DNA of 64,000 bases from Clostridiaceae bacterium (lineage in GTDB: Bacteria; Bacillota; Clostridia; Lachnospirales; Lachnospiraceae). This document shows, piece by piece, positions 17,399 to 24,651 of the stretch; within the stretch, counting starts at the first letter, position 1, and each line of letters begins with the position of its first letter. The position numbers and the translations under genes are program-made. Where the stretch lies: NCBI GenBank assembly GCA_910575795.1, contig CAJTGE010000026.1, positions 20,494-84,493 on the forward strand. Direction: 5' to 3'. The notes under the pieces were generated by a model, which saw nothing but the letters and a program-made list of their open reading frames with translations, ran no database searches and was not told the DNA's origin.

Positions 17399-17908
17399 TT
17401 ATAAACAGAGCCTTAGTTCATCCATAAATAATCTGGTTGCATCAATCGCATCTTCAAAATCCTTATGCCTTTTTTGATAACAGTCCATATTAATATCACA
17501 GAGGATATGGCCTAAAGGCTCATGGGTAAAACTGCAGCATGAGATCACATCATCGCCAAGCAATGCCGTGAATTCCAGTACATTAGGCAGAAAATAAAAA
17601 TAAAAATTTTCAAAGAAAGTTCCGGCAACCCTCACGCTTTTGATGCAAGCCTTATACCCATCAGTACCATGTCCAAAAGCAGAATTTAGCTTCACTGAAT
17701 CTGCACCGCTAAATTTTATTTCTGCTCCTCTGCACAGTTCAATGGTCTGCGTATTCAGCAATGCACCTAAAGACAGCACGGTAGCCGCTGCGCCTGTATC
17801 AAATTTGAATACAATGTGCTGACGAAACAGCTTATATTCCTTGTTTGCCGTCAATGCCACATTTACAGAAAATGAACGTCTGCTTTCACTGTACAATGCT
17901 CTAATCAA
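17399..17908 (-). CDS. Retropepsin-like aspartic protease domain protein
   Basis: A 169-residue protein with the clan AA pattern: HIVFKFDTGAAATVLSLGAL (about residues 31-50), where D-T-G-A plus a following Thr/Ser is the catalytic loop, and later ALLGDDVISCC (about 115-125), matching the second-half LLGxDxL strand. Its length suits a single-domain protease that would act as a dimer. It overlaps the 95-residue ORF upstream by 8 nt and is last in a three-gene operon ending next to the left element junction. No polyprotein partner is visible. It could process a membrane or regulatory protein; the substrate is unknown. Confidence 0.68.
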   Translation of the reverse strand: MIRALYSESRRSFSVNVALTANKEYKLFRQHIVFKFDTGAAATVLSLGALLNTQTIELCRGAEIKFSGADSVKLNSAFGHGTDGYKACIKSVRVAGTFFENFYFYFLPNVLEFTALLGDDVISCCSFTHEPLGHILCDINMDCYQKRHKDFEDAIDATRLFMDELRLCL

Positions 17909-18188
17909 TATAGGCTACCTCCTGCTGGCATCCAGAGCCATACAGCACTCTCAATCCCTCATTTTTAAGTTCTGACAGAAATACATCGGAATATAAGCGG
18001 TTATTATACTCTCTGCTTCTGGCATAGCAGCGGACATAGATCCACTCATCACACCCATCGTCAATCAGCTCTTCTCTATCTAAAACCAGGCTGTCGCACA
18101 ACTCATGTTCTAATACCCAGGACACTAATGTTGTTTTAAAAGGTTTATCAAAATAAATAATTCCATTCTTTTCATGCGTTTTTGGCAT
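17901..18188 (-). CDS. Hypothetical 95-residue element protein
   Basis: Acidic small protein (MPKTHEKNGIIYFDKPF at the start; DREELIDDGCDEWIYVRCY in the middle; VLYGSGCQQEVAYID at the end). The 3' end overlaps the retropepsin-like gene by 8 nt, implying translational coupling, so the two probably work together. No domain recognised. Codon use is AT-rich like the rest of the element. A GGAGAGGAGCG site lies ahead of the ATG. Confidence 0.65.
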   Translation of the reverse strand: MPKTHEKNGIIYFDKPFKTTLVSWVLEHELCDSLVLDREELIDDGCDEWIYVRCYARSREYNNRLYSDVFLSELKNEGLRVLYGSGCQQEVAYID

Positions 18189-18236
18189 AGCTGTATCACG
18201 CTCCTCTCCAACAGATCATCTTAAATGACATTTGCA

Positions 18237-18386
18237 TCAACGAATACTTTCATACTTTTCCATCAACTCCTGCTCCAACTCTGCTTTAAAATCGATTTCC
18301 AGCAGCCCCTCTTTTCTATACTTTTGCAAGTCCTGGTATGCACACTGCGACACATACTTCTCATCTTCCTGGCCTATTGGTGTCAC
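18237..18386 (-). CDS. 49-residue hypothetical protein, first gene of the element operon
   Basis: GTG start 8 nt after AAGGAGAG. The product is charged and helical (QEDEKYVSQCAYQDLQKY, then FKAELEQELMEKYESIR). It sits directly after a strong predicted promoter and 49 bp before the 95-residue ORF on the same strand. An amphipathic helix-rich peptide of this size could be an antitoxin, regulator or adaptor; nothing in the sequence decides among these. Confidence 0.6.
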   Translation of the reverse strand: MTPIGQEDEKYVSQCAYQDLQKYRKEGLLEIDFKAELEQELMEKYESIR

Positions 18387-18410
18387 TTTAATAACTCTCC
18401 TTTTTAAATA

Positions 18411-18439
18411 AGTATAACATTTTACCCAACATATTGCAA
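18411..18439 (-). promoter_or_regulatory. SigA-type promoter of the three-gene element operon
   Basis: Read on the minus strand: TTGCAA, 17-base spacer, TATACT. The ribosome site and GTG of the 49-residue ORF follow within 30 bases. Transcripts from here would run through the retropepsin-like gene toward the cwlD 3' segment. Confidence 0.7.
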
Positions 18440-18464
18440 GTTGTCTAAAATTTCACGGATACTC

Positions 18465-20177
18465 TTAAACAGACTTCACAAACAATCCGTCAAACTCCCC
18501 GCTGAACTTATAGACAATCTCAATATGTTTATCTTCAAACACATAAATCTTGTCAATAAACTCCACCACTGTAGCACGGTCAAGTTCTGTGATCGCTCCA
18601 TTCTCCAAAAGCCTCTCTACCCACGGGTTAGAAAGCACATCGCTGACCTTGGAATCGGCCTTTTGCAACAGCTTGATCTCATTATCCAGGTTATTGATAG
18701 CCGCCTCGTATCTTGCTTTATCGCTCATGTACTCCTCTTTACTGATCATTTCATCGTTCAGGTTATCTCTGGCCTTTTCCAAACGATTTACGTATTTAGA
18801 GATTTCTCTTTGTTTAACTTCAATCTGATGGCCAATCCCAGGAAACTCCTGTTTTGGCGTCTGCTGATGTTTCTTCGCCAATTCCCGCAGGTTTTCCACC
18901 TGACAGATGATTTTATTCAAATCGTCAATTACAATCCCACGAAGCAGTTTATCTGATACATAATGGCTTGTACACTTGGGCGCATTCTCTCCAAGCTGCT
19001 TCTTATGCTGGCTATAATCACGAAAGGTTGCACAATTATAATATAAATACTTCACCGTTTCGCCGTTTTTTTGCTGCTTGTAGGAATCCTGCCTTTTCCG
19101 CATGGCGTGGCGGCAATCTCCGCACTTTAGTATACCCTTAAAAATCGTCACCTCATCTTTTTTCGTAATATCCCGTTTAACCTCTTTCATCATAGACTGA
19201 GCAGTTATCCAGTCTTCCTTAGAAATAACCGCTTCATGTGTTCCCTCACAGCGAATCCACTGGTCTTTCTTTACCCGTGTTGGCTTATCATCCATTAGCT
19301 TCCGCTTCACCTGCTTATGTTGAACAAGCGTCCCCGTATAAGTTTCATCCATTAAAATCTTTTTGACCCCATCGCTGCGCCAATGCACTTCCTCATCCGA
19401 TATTTTTTTGCTGCACCTGAAATTAGAACCATGAAGTCGTTTATAAGTTGCTGGATTTACAATCCCTTCCCTGGTCAGGTCAGCCGCAATCTCTTTAGGA
19501 GAAATCCCCATGAGATACTTGTCAAAAATCTCTCTAACCACAACAGCAGCCGTAGGATCAACGATAAGATGATGTTTGTTTTCAGGGTCTTTCTGATACC
19601 CATAGGGGGCAAATGCCCCCACAAAAAAACCTTTTTTCTGCATGGAATGCATAGCAATGCTAACATTCTTATGCTGCGTTTCTGAATATTCCCGATTAAG
19701 CATCAGCCGGATTCTGTATTCAAGATTATTTTCTTTGTATAAACTATCATAGTTATCGCCAATGGCGATCAGGCGAACCTCCCTGCCATGCTGTTCAAAC
19801 TTTTTTTCCAGATATATCTGCATCTCTGTATCATAACGGCCCAGACGTGATAAATTTTTTACGATAATACAATCAATTACATTTGCCTGAACATCACGCA
19901 TCATTTCCTGAAACCCGCTTCGGTCAAAATTCATCCCCGTACAGTCGTCATCACAATAAATTTTATATTCTGCAAGTGTAAATTCCTCGTCCGGCTGATT
20001 ATTCAAATATTCAATATAAGACCTGCAAAAATCTGTCTGATTCTGAATACTCTGACTAAAATCAGTTTTTCTTTTCTTATCTCTGTCCTCATCAGAAAGT
20101 CTGACATAAATGCCTGCGCTCCATTTGTCAGGATACAGGGAATTATGTATTTTAAATCTCTTAGTTTTCGTTTCCAT
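18465..20177 (-). CDS. Large serine recombinase (resolvase/invertase family integrase)
   Basis: A 570-residue recombinase. Catalytic domain: AGIYVRLSDEDRD with nucleophile Ser about 28, then DDDCTGMNFDRSGFQEMM, IIVKNLSRLGR and YREYSETQHKN-like segments (as NREYSETQHKNVS). The recombinase domain has FAPYGYQKD, VREIFDKYLMG and KILMDETYTGTLVQHKQ. A zinc ribbon follows (KCGDCRHAMRKR ... YYNCATF ... PKCTSHY) and then a coiled coil (about 430-500). It is complete and should integrate and excise the element between cores at 17288 and 21887. Preceded by a small ORF ending 3 nt upstream. Confidence 0.95.
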   Translation of the reverse strand: METKTKRFKIHNSLYPDKWSAGIYVRLSDEDRDKKRKTDFSQSIQNQTDFCRSYIEYLNNQPDEEFTLAEYKIYCDDDCTGMNFDRSGFQEMMRDVQANVIDCIIVKNLSRLGRYDTEMQIYLEKKFEQHGREVRLIAIGDNYDSLYKENNLEYRIRLMLNREYSETQHKNVSIAMHSMQKKGFFVGAFAPYGYQKDPENKHHLIVDPTAAVVVREIFDKYLMGISPKEIAADLTREGIVNPATYKRLHGSNFRCSKKISDEEVHWRSDGVKKILMDETYTGTLVQHKQVKRKLMDDKPTRVKKDQWIRCEGTHEAVISKEDWITAQSMMKEVKRDITKKDEVTIFKGILKCGDCRHAMRKRQDSYKQQKNGETVKYLYYNCATFRDYSQHKKQLGENAPKCTSHYVSDKLLRGIVIDDLNKIICQVENLRELAKKHQQTPKQEFPGIGHQIEVKQREISKYVNRLEKARDNLNDEMISKEEYMSDKARYEAAINNLDNEIKLLQKADSKVSDVLSNPWVERLLENGAITELDRATVVEFIDKIYVFEDKHIEIVYKFSGEFDGLFVKSV

Positions 20178-20179
20178 CT

Positions 20180-20314
20180 CTATTTCTCCTTGGTAACACT
20201 ATGAATTTTAATCAATCGCTCCACAGCCTCTGCATAAGAAAACTTTGATTGATAGCTGCGGACAACTGTCCAGGTATTAACCTTTTGCTTTTTACCCTCG
20301 GCCTGATTTTTCAT
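20180..20314 (-). CDS. 44-residue small basic protein upstream of the recombinase
   Basis: The sequence is MKNQAEGKKQKVNTWTVV, then RSYQSKFSYAEAVERLIKIH and SVTKEK. The frame is open to 20479, but codons above 20314 read through the terminator hairpin at 20421-20448, so the ATG at 20314 is a better start, although its ribosome site is weak. It ends 2 nt before the recombinase start region. Position and basic character fit a recombination directionality factor or recombinase regulator, which is inference only. Confidence 0.5.
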   Translation of the reverse strand: MKNQAEGKKQKVNTWTVVRSYQSKFSYAEAVERLIKIHSVTKEK

Positions 20315-20420
20315 ATCTGATGAATCCGCTGCATTTTCTAACAACGTATTCCCAGAACGGATTGAATATGATACAGATCCTGATAATTGGGTGGTTTGCC
20401 GCCTGGCAGGGCATGGAAAA

Positions 20421-20448
20421 AGCCGCTGGCGGTTTGTTGCCAGCGGCT
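20421..20448 (-). terminator. Rho-independent terminator after the cell-wall-binding protein gene
   Basis: A 10-bp stem AGCCGCTGGC/GCCAGCGGCT with an 8-base loop, followed on the minus strand by a T-run (the A-run at 20416-20421). It lies about 30 bp after the stop at 20476 and separates the cargo gene from the recombinase operon. Confidence 0.85.
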
Positions 20449-20475
20449 CTAAAAAATTTATGTCAGATTGTTGAC

Positions 20476-21219
20476 TCAATAAGAATAATTTATGTTTTCA
20501 ATATTTTTTGCATACCCAATACAAGCCACTTGATCATTTTGATCAAAATAAAATCTTATGCTATATTCGTTCATAGCATAATGTATGCAGCTTAATGGCT
20601 CCAGTAAGCTTGCCATATAACGTTCTCCATCGTCATATTGAGGATCAGTTACAGCAATCACTTGTGTATAGTAACGATACATACCATCATTTTCTGCTGT
20701 AACTTTTGAAAATATCTGGCTAGGATTTCCATAAGCGTTGATTACATCTGTCCTGCTATTTTGAAAGGAAATCCCCCTGCTGGTCGTTATCGGCCAATCC
20801 TTACTATAGGGGACAATTGCCCATGAACCAGTAGCCTCCACTTCGCAATATTCCAAAAAGCTATTATTATACCAACTCATATCACTGTCGCCGGATATAA
20901 TAAAATCCGAAGCAGCCAATGTTGAGACACTTTGCTGACTTGCCGTAGCATTTTGCTCCCAAACTCCATCCGCATTGACAACATAACCATCTGGGGTAGT
21001 AGTATTTGTAAGCATATACCCGTCAGCGCCCATATAATACCATAAACCGCTGGCCGGTGACTGATACCACTGGTTTGTCAGATAGGAACCATCTTCATTT
21101 TCAACCCGCCAGCCTTTTGCATCCTGCCTCCAGTCAGCCGCACTCGCCGTTACCACCACTGCCATCGTCATGGCTGCCGCCGCCGCAAAAGCGACAATTG
21201 TCTTTAACTGTCTTTTCAT
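20476..21219 (-). CDS. Secreted protein with cell-wall-binding (choline-binding-like) repeats
   Basis: A 247-residue exported protein. Signal peptide MKRQLKTIVAFAAAAAMTMA ending at ASA. Residues ~30-95 contain three repeats of the CW-binding type: DWRQDAKGWRVENEDGSYLT, NQWYQSPASGLWYYMGADGY and DGYVVNADGVWEQN. The C-terminal ~150 residues (WSY-rich, with DSDMSWYNNSFLEYCEVEAT) match no family I recognise. It is the one clear surface cargo gene of the element, with its own terminator. It may bind the host wall or compete with phage or sibling cells; no catalytic motif is seen. Confidence 0.8.
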   Translation of the reverse strand: MKRQLKTIVAFAAAAAMTMAVVVTASAADWRQDAKGWRVENEDGSYLTNQWYQSPASGLWYYMGADGYMLTNTTTPDGYVVNADGVWEQNATASQQSVSTLAASDFIISGDSDMSWYNNSFLEYCEVEATGSWAIVPYSKDWPITTSRGISFQNSRTDVINAYGNPSQIFSKVTAENDGMYRYYTQVIAVTDPQYDDGERYMASLLEPLSCIHYAMNEYSIRFYFDQNDQVACIGYAKNIENINYSY

Positions 21220-21358
21220 CTTTCCCTCTTTCCGCAGGCAACTCCTGCTTTCTTGTAATTTTGCCGTTTTGGATCAACATGGTTACAAACGCCAAAATCG
21301 AAGAAATAAAAAAGACTACGAACACGGCAAATAAATCGTAGTCTTTTCAAACTCCGAC

Positions 21359-21417
21359 TTCTCACTTAACGCACCCCAGTGGCGGATCGCTCCGCCACCA
21401 AAGCACCTGAGTGAGAA
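21359..21417. other. Nested hairpin in element non-coding DNA
   Basis: Outer stem TTCTCACT (21359-21366) with AGTGAGAA (21410-21417); inner perfect 8-bp stem GTGGCGGA/TCCGCCAC with loop TCGC (21379-21398). It lies between the cell-wall-binding protein gene and the 60-residue ORF at 21485. It could be a terminator for the latter, a recombinase accessory site or a structured RNA; no T-run follows on either strand. Confidence 0.5.
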
Positions 21418-21484
21418 ATCAAGAATGAGGCGCCAGTATGCGTCCACACTAACACCTCGCAAATATATCTTAAGGTTAGCTTCA

Positions 21485-21667
21485 TCAACTTACAACACAA
21501 AAAGATTGCACTTTTACCTCCAGTGCCTTATAATTACATTTGTGTATCGCTGATTTGTCAGTATTGTGTGGTAGCCCAGATACCATCCTTGCCACGGGGA
21601 GCGCCAACTCTCCGTGGTGGTACACCTTGTCATCCTTGAATTTCTCAAGGTCTATTTTAGCATACAT
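21485..21667 (-). CDS. Possible 60-residue hypothetical protein
   Basis: Reads MYAKIDLEKFKDDKVYHHGE, then LALPVARMVSGLPHNTDKSA and a tail ending SFCVVS. Amino acid composition is protein-like, but the ribosome site (GCGGGG, spacing 2) is poor and no family is recognised. It is the first ORF inside the element on the side of the cwlD 5' segment. The flanks hold an inverted repeat ATAGAC/GTCTAT (about 21775-21806) that may terminate transcription entering from cwlD. Confidence 0.35.
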   Translation of the reverse strand: MYAKIDLEKFKDDKVYHHGELALPVARMVSGLPHNTDKSAIHKCNYKALEVKVQSFCVVS

Positions 21668-21886
21668 GTCCCCGCTTTACAAGTACTAAAAATCAGTGAA
21701 CATTCTGTATTTGTGCATTTTTCAGCCTTATATCTAATGGCGATCAGCCAAGTTTACATTCATTTTTGCATAATAATAGACCTGCCTTTCTAAAGACAAG
21801 TCTATCATAAAAAACCTTGCAAAACTCCCCCTGATATCGACAAATCCTTTCCCAGGCCAGAATCATTTTTTGGTCTGTGAAAAGTC

Positions 21887-21898
21887 CCTCCATGTCCG
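21887..21898. other. Element junction, right core copy (attL/attR-type)
   Basis: Second copy of CCTCCATGTCCG. To its right cwlD 5' coding sequence resumes (VVVLDSG on the minus strand); to its left is element DNA with the inverted arm TTTTGGTCTGT at 21868-21878. Arms and core together with 17288-17320 reconstruct the circular-form site. Confidence 0.88.
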
Positions 21899-22062
21899 CT
21901 GTCCAGAACCACCACCGGCCGCTCTTTTCCGATATGTACGCTGCTTCCCGACGCCGCCAGCCCGGCGTACCGGGCTGTCATAAACAGCATCCCTGTCAGC
22001 GCCAGTCCGGCCGCCGCCTCTACTGTCACTCGTTTCATAATCCGCTGCGCTATCCGCTTCAT
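21887..22062 (-). pseudogene. cwlD: cwlD 5' segment: signal peptide and first zinc motif
   Basis: From the ATG at 22062 (GAGG seven bases upstream) the frame encodes MKRIAQRIMKRVTVEAAAGL, a hydrophobic export segment (ALTGMLFMTA), a short linker, then ERPVVVLDSGHGG, the first strand and zinc-binding His of Amidase_3. Past the core it runs into element DNA and stops at 21805 after 28 foreign codons. The remaining catalytic domain is at 16744-17299. The gene is therefore inactive unless the element excises. An upstream TTG at 22068 is in frame but less likely. Confidence 0.88.
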
Positions 22063-22230
22063 AGACAAACCTCATATGGGATTTCCTTCCGTTATAAAAT
22101 ATATATTCCCATTTGAGGCCGGAATGCCAAAACCTGCGCCCGCTGTTTATCCCGGGATTATGCAATGCGGCACCAGCGTGTGTCTGAAAATGCTCCGGGG
22201 CGCGTGATGTGCCGGCTGCCCGGACAGCCG

Positions 22231-23097
22231 TCACGATTCCACTACATCCTTAAAGCCCAGCCCGAACACCTCGGTCGTCTCTGTGACCATCACAAACGCA
22301 TTTTCGTCCGTCTCGCCGATGATCCGCTTGAGGATGCTGAATTCTGATTTTCTCACGGTGCAGAGCACGATTGTGGATTCCTGCCCGCTGAAAGCGCCGC
22401 GGCAGGGGATGATCGTAGCGGTCCGGTCAAGCTCCCGTATGATGCGGTTCCCGATCTCCTGCGGAAAGCGCGTGATGATGGAAACCTTGCTGCCCGCATC
22501 GTTTCCGTAAATCATCATATCAATGACCTTTGTCTGCACATACAGCGAGATGAGGCCAAAGAGGGCGGCATCCACATTTTTAAATACAAACACGGATATG
22601 GAGAGGATCAGCCCGTCTATCAAAAGCAGCGCCCGTCCGATGGATACATGAGGATATTTTTTCTGCATCAGATAGCCCACTACATCGCTGCCCCCTGTGG
22701 TGGAACCGGACAGGAAGATAAGCGCCATGCCTACACCCACCAAAATACCGCCGTACAGGCTGCACATCAGCCGATCTCCCCCGTAAATTGGACAGAGCGG
22801 GGCTATGGCAAAATCCAGGATCAGCGAGCATATGCCGCAGGCAGCGGCTGTGCGGATCGTGAATTTCCTGCTTAAGTGGAACCAGGCCAGCACAAGGAGC
22901 GGCAGGTTCACGGCCAGCGTCAGACGCCCCACCGGAAGGTCTGTCAGGAAATTTCCCATCAGCGCGATGCCTACCGCGCCGCCCGGCGCAATATTGGCCG
23001 GCTCTATGAAACTGTGCGTTCCGATACTGTATACGACCGCGCCGGCCAGCAAAAACAGTACATCCTTAATTGCATTTTTATTGATCATCCCATTCAT
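22231..23097 (-). CDS. YitT family membrane protein (DUF161 plus DUF2179)
   Basis: A 288-residue protein with about five transmembrane helices (AGAVVYSIGTHSF, PAGRLTLAVNLPLLVLAW-type segment, SLILDFAIAPL, YGGILVGVGMALIFL with SGSTTGGSDVVGYLMQKK) and a soluble C-terminal DUF2179 domain (SKVSIITRFPQEIGNRIIRE ... STIVLCTVRKSEFSILKRII). Widespread in Firmicutes; transport function suspected but not established. It starts 3 nt after the sigma-54 activator and may be part of that transcription unit. Confidence 0.9.
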   Translation of the reverse strand: MNGMINKNAIKDVLFLLAGAVVYSIGTHSFIEPANIAPGGAVGIALMGNFLTDLPVGRLTLAVNLPLLVLAWFHLSRKFTIRTAAACGICSLILDFAIAPLCPIYGGDRLMCSLYGGILVGVGMALIFLSGSTTGGSDVVGYLMQKKYPHVSIGRALLLIDGLILSISVFVFKNVDAALFGLISLYVQTKVIDMMIYGNDAGSKVSIITRFPQEIGNRIIRELDRTATIIPCRGAFSGQESTIVLCTVRKSEFSILKRIIGETDENAFVMVTETTEVFGLGFKDVVES

Positions 23098-23100
23098 CCC

Positions 23101-24531
23101 TTATGCCTTTCCTTCCTTCAGCAGCCCGTGCCGGGCCGCCTTTCTCTGAAGCGTCTGCCTGGGTACGTCAAGCCGTTTTGCAGCCTTTGAAAGATTTCCT
23201 CCTGTCTCCCGGAGCGTCCCGGCAATAAGCTCCCTTTCATATGCCTCCACCGCACTTTTAAGGGAAGCGCACGGCGCGCCGCCCTCTACGCCGCTGTCTG
23301 CCGGCTCCTGTTTAGCACGGCCAAACTCTGCAAATTTCGCCTTCACATCCTCGAATCTCAGCACGTCCCTGCCCTCATCAACCACGCTCATCCCGTACAC
23401 AATGACATGTTCCAACTCGCGAACATTGCCTGGCCAGTCGTATTCCTCCAGGCGGGCGATCAGCTCCTTTGACACATACTGCACCCTCTTGTGAAAGGTC
23501 GCGTTGTGCTTGCCTATATAAAATTTGATAAAATGCGGTATATCTCTTTTCCTCTCGCGAAGCGGCGGTATGGTAATGGACATCATGCTTAAGCGGTAAT
23601 AGATATCCCGTCTGAGCTGGCCCTCCTGCATGGCTTTTACCGGATCGGTATTCATCGCCGCGATCAGCTTTACATTGACGCGCTTCATCACTCTGGAGCC
23701 CAGGCTTCTAAAGCTCCCGTCCTGGAGAACCCGGAGAAGCTTTGGCTGCAGAGACAGGGGCATGGAATTAATCTCGTCCAGGAACAGCGTTCCGCCGTCT
23801 GCCAGTTCAAATAACCCTTTATTCTCCACAGCGCCTGTAAAGGCCCCCTTTGAGGTTCCGAATAAGATACTCTCCAGAAGTGTTTCCGGGAGCGCCGCAC
23901 AATTCTGGGCGATAAACGGCTTATCTCTCCTGTCGCCGGCATTATGGATAGACTGGGCAAACACCTCCTTGCCCGTCCCCGTCTCCCCATAAATCATGAC
24001 CGGCAGATCGCAGGCGGCCACCACCTTAATATAATCCCTGGCCTGCTTCATCTTTTCATCCACTGCGATGATGTCCTGCTCCGTAAAAACCGCCGCATTC
24101 TGCCGGTCCAGCCTCTTAGACCCGTCCAGCGGAAACACCAGATCCTTTAAATCAATGCTGTCCAGGGTATCCGAAAGCTCCTCCTGCCGTACCTCCATGG
24201 ACAGATCGATAGCGCCCACAATCCGGCCCCGGCTTTTAATAGGAAGAGACAGAGAGGTGATGCGAATCTCCTCCCTGCTCTTTGTCTTGAGAAGCTGGTT
24301 CTCCACGTAAAGCGGCATACCCAGCTCCATTGCCTTTAACATCGTGCTGCTCTCCGAATCCAGATTCTCATAGATATCCAGAAACCGTTTTCCCACAAGC
24401 CGGCACGCGTTTTCTTCATTAGAAAGCTTCCCATTCAGCTTGGCTGTAAACAGGATTTCGCCTTCAAGGTTGATAATCGTAATTCCGTCAATATAACCTT
24501 TCCCGTGGAACAGCTTTTTTAATAACTCCAT
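23101..24531 (-). CDS. Sigma-54-dependent transcriptional activator (PAS-like sensor, AAA+, Fis HTH)
   Basis: A 476-residue enhancer-binding protein. The N-terminal ~120 residues form a PAS-like sensor (YIDGITIINLEGEILFTAKL) without a phosphorylation domain, so it probably responds to a ligand. The AAA+ domain has Walker A GETGTGKEVFAQSIH (~181), the sigma-54 contact loop GAFTGA (~230), Walker B GGTLFLDEIN and the arginine fingers RRDIYYRL. The C-terminal Fis-type helix-turn-helix is GGNLSKAAKRLDVPRQTLQR. It lies downstream of ald and gltS, which have a -24/-12 promoter, so these are its likely targets. Confidence 0.93.
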   Translation of the reverse strand: MELLKKLFHGKGYIDGITIINLEGEILFTAKLNGKLSNEENACRLVGKRFLDIYENLDSESSTMLKAMELGMPLYVENQLLKTKSREEIRITSLSLPIKSRGRIVGAIDLSMEVRQEELSDTLDSIDLKDLVFPLDGSKRLDRQNAAVFTEQDIIAVDEKMKQARDYIKVVAACDLPVMIYGETGTGKEVFAQSIHNAGDRRDKPFIAQNCAALPETLLESILFGTSKGAFTGAVENKGLFELADGGTLFLDEINSMPLSLQPKLLRVLQDGSFRSLGSRVMKRVNVKLIAAMNTDPVKAMQEGQLRRDIYYRLSMMSITIPPLRERKRDIPHFIKFYIGKHNATFHKRVQYVSKELIARLEEYDWPGNVRELEHVIVYGMSVVDEGRDVLRFEDVKAKFAEFGRAKQEPADSGVEGGAPCASLKSAVEAYERELIAGTLRETGGNLSKAAKRLDVPRQTLQRKAARHGLLKEGKA

Positions 24532-24651
24532 ACGCGCTCACGTTCCCTTTCTTCAACTGCCCTGTATTTTTATAAATAGTAGCAGAAAACCCGGGCAAAC
24601 ACAAGCGCGCAGGACAGGTGCTGTATTCATCGTTCTCTGCGCAGGGCTGTA

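Larger units (their letters stand above)
17288..21898. mobile_element. 4.6-kb serine-recombinase integrative element inside cwlD
   Basis: Bounded by a 12-bp direct repeat CCTCCATGTCCG at 17288-17299 and 21887-21898 (4,599 bp apart). It carries a large serine recombinase, a small ORF before it, a cell-wall-binding secreted protein, a retropepsin-like protein and two small ORFs, all on the minus strand like cwlD. Base composition is more AT-rich than the surrounding chromosome. Joining the inner ends recreates an attP-like site with 11-bp inverted arms (TTTTGGTCTGT / ACAGACCAAAA) around the core, as expected for a serine integrase. No conjugation, replication or phage structural gene is present. 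Confidence 0.92.

Noticed and set aside
20315..20479. Longer 99-residue version of the ORF before the recombinase
   Set aside because: Its first half is a translation of the terminator hairpin, so the short form from 20314 is preferred.
21863..22234. 123-codon minus-strand ORF overlapping the cwlD 5' segment
   Set aside because: It is a different frame of cwlD and its leader, with Arg/Gly-rich composition; the cwlD frame has the amidase motif and signal peptide.
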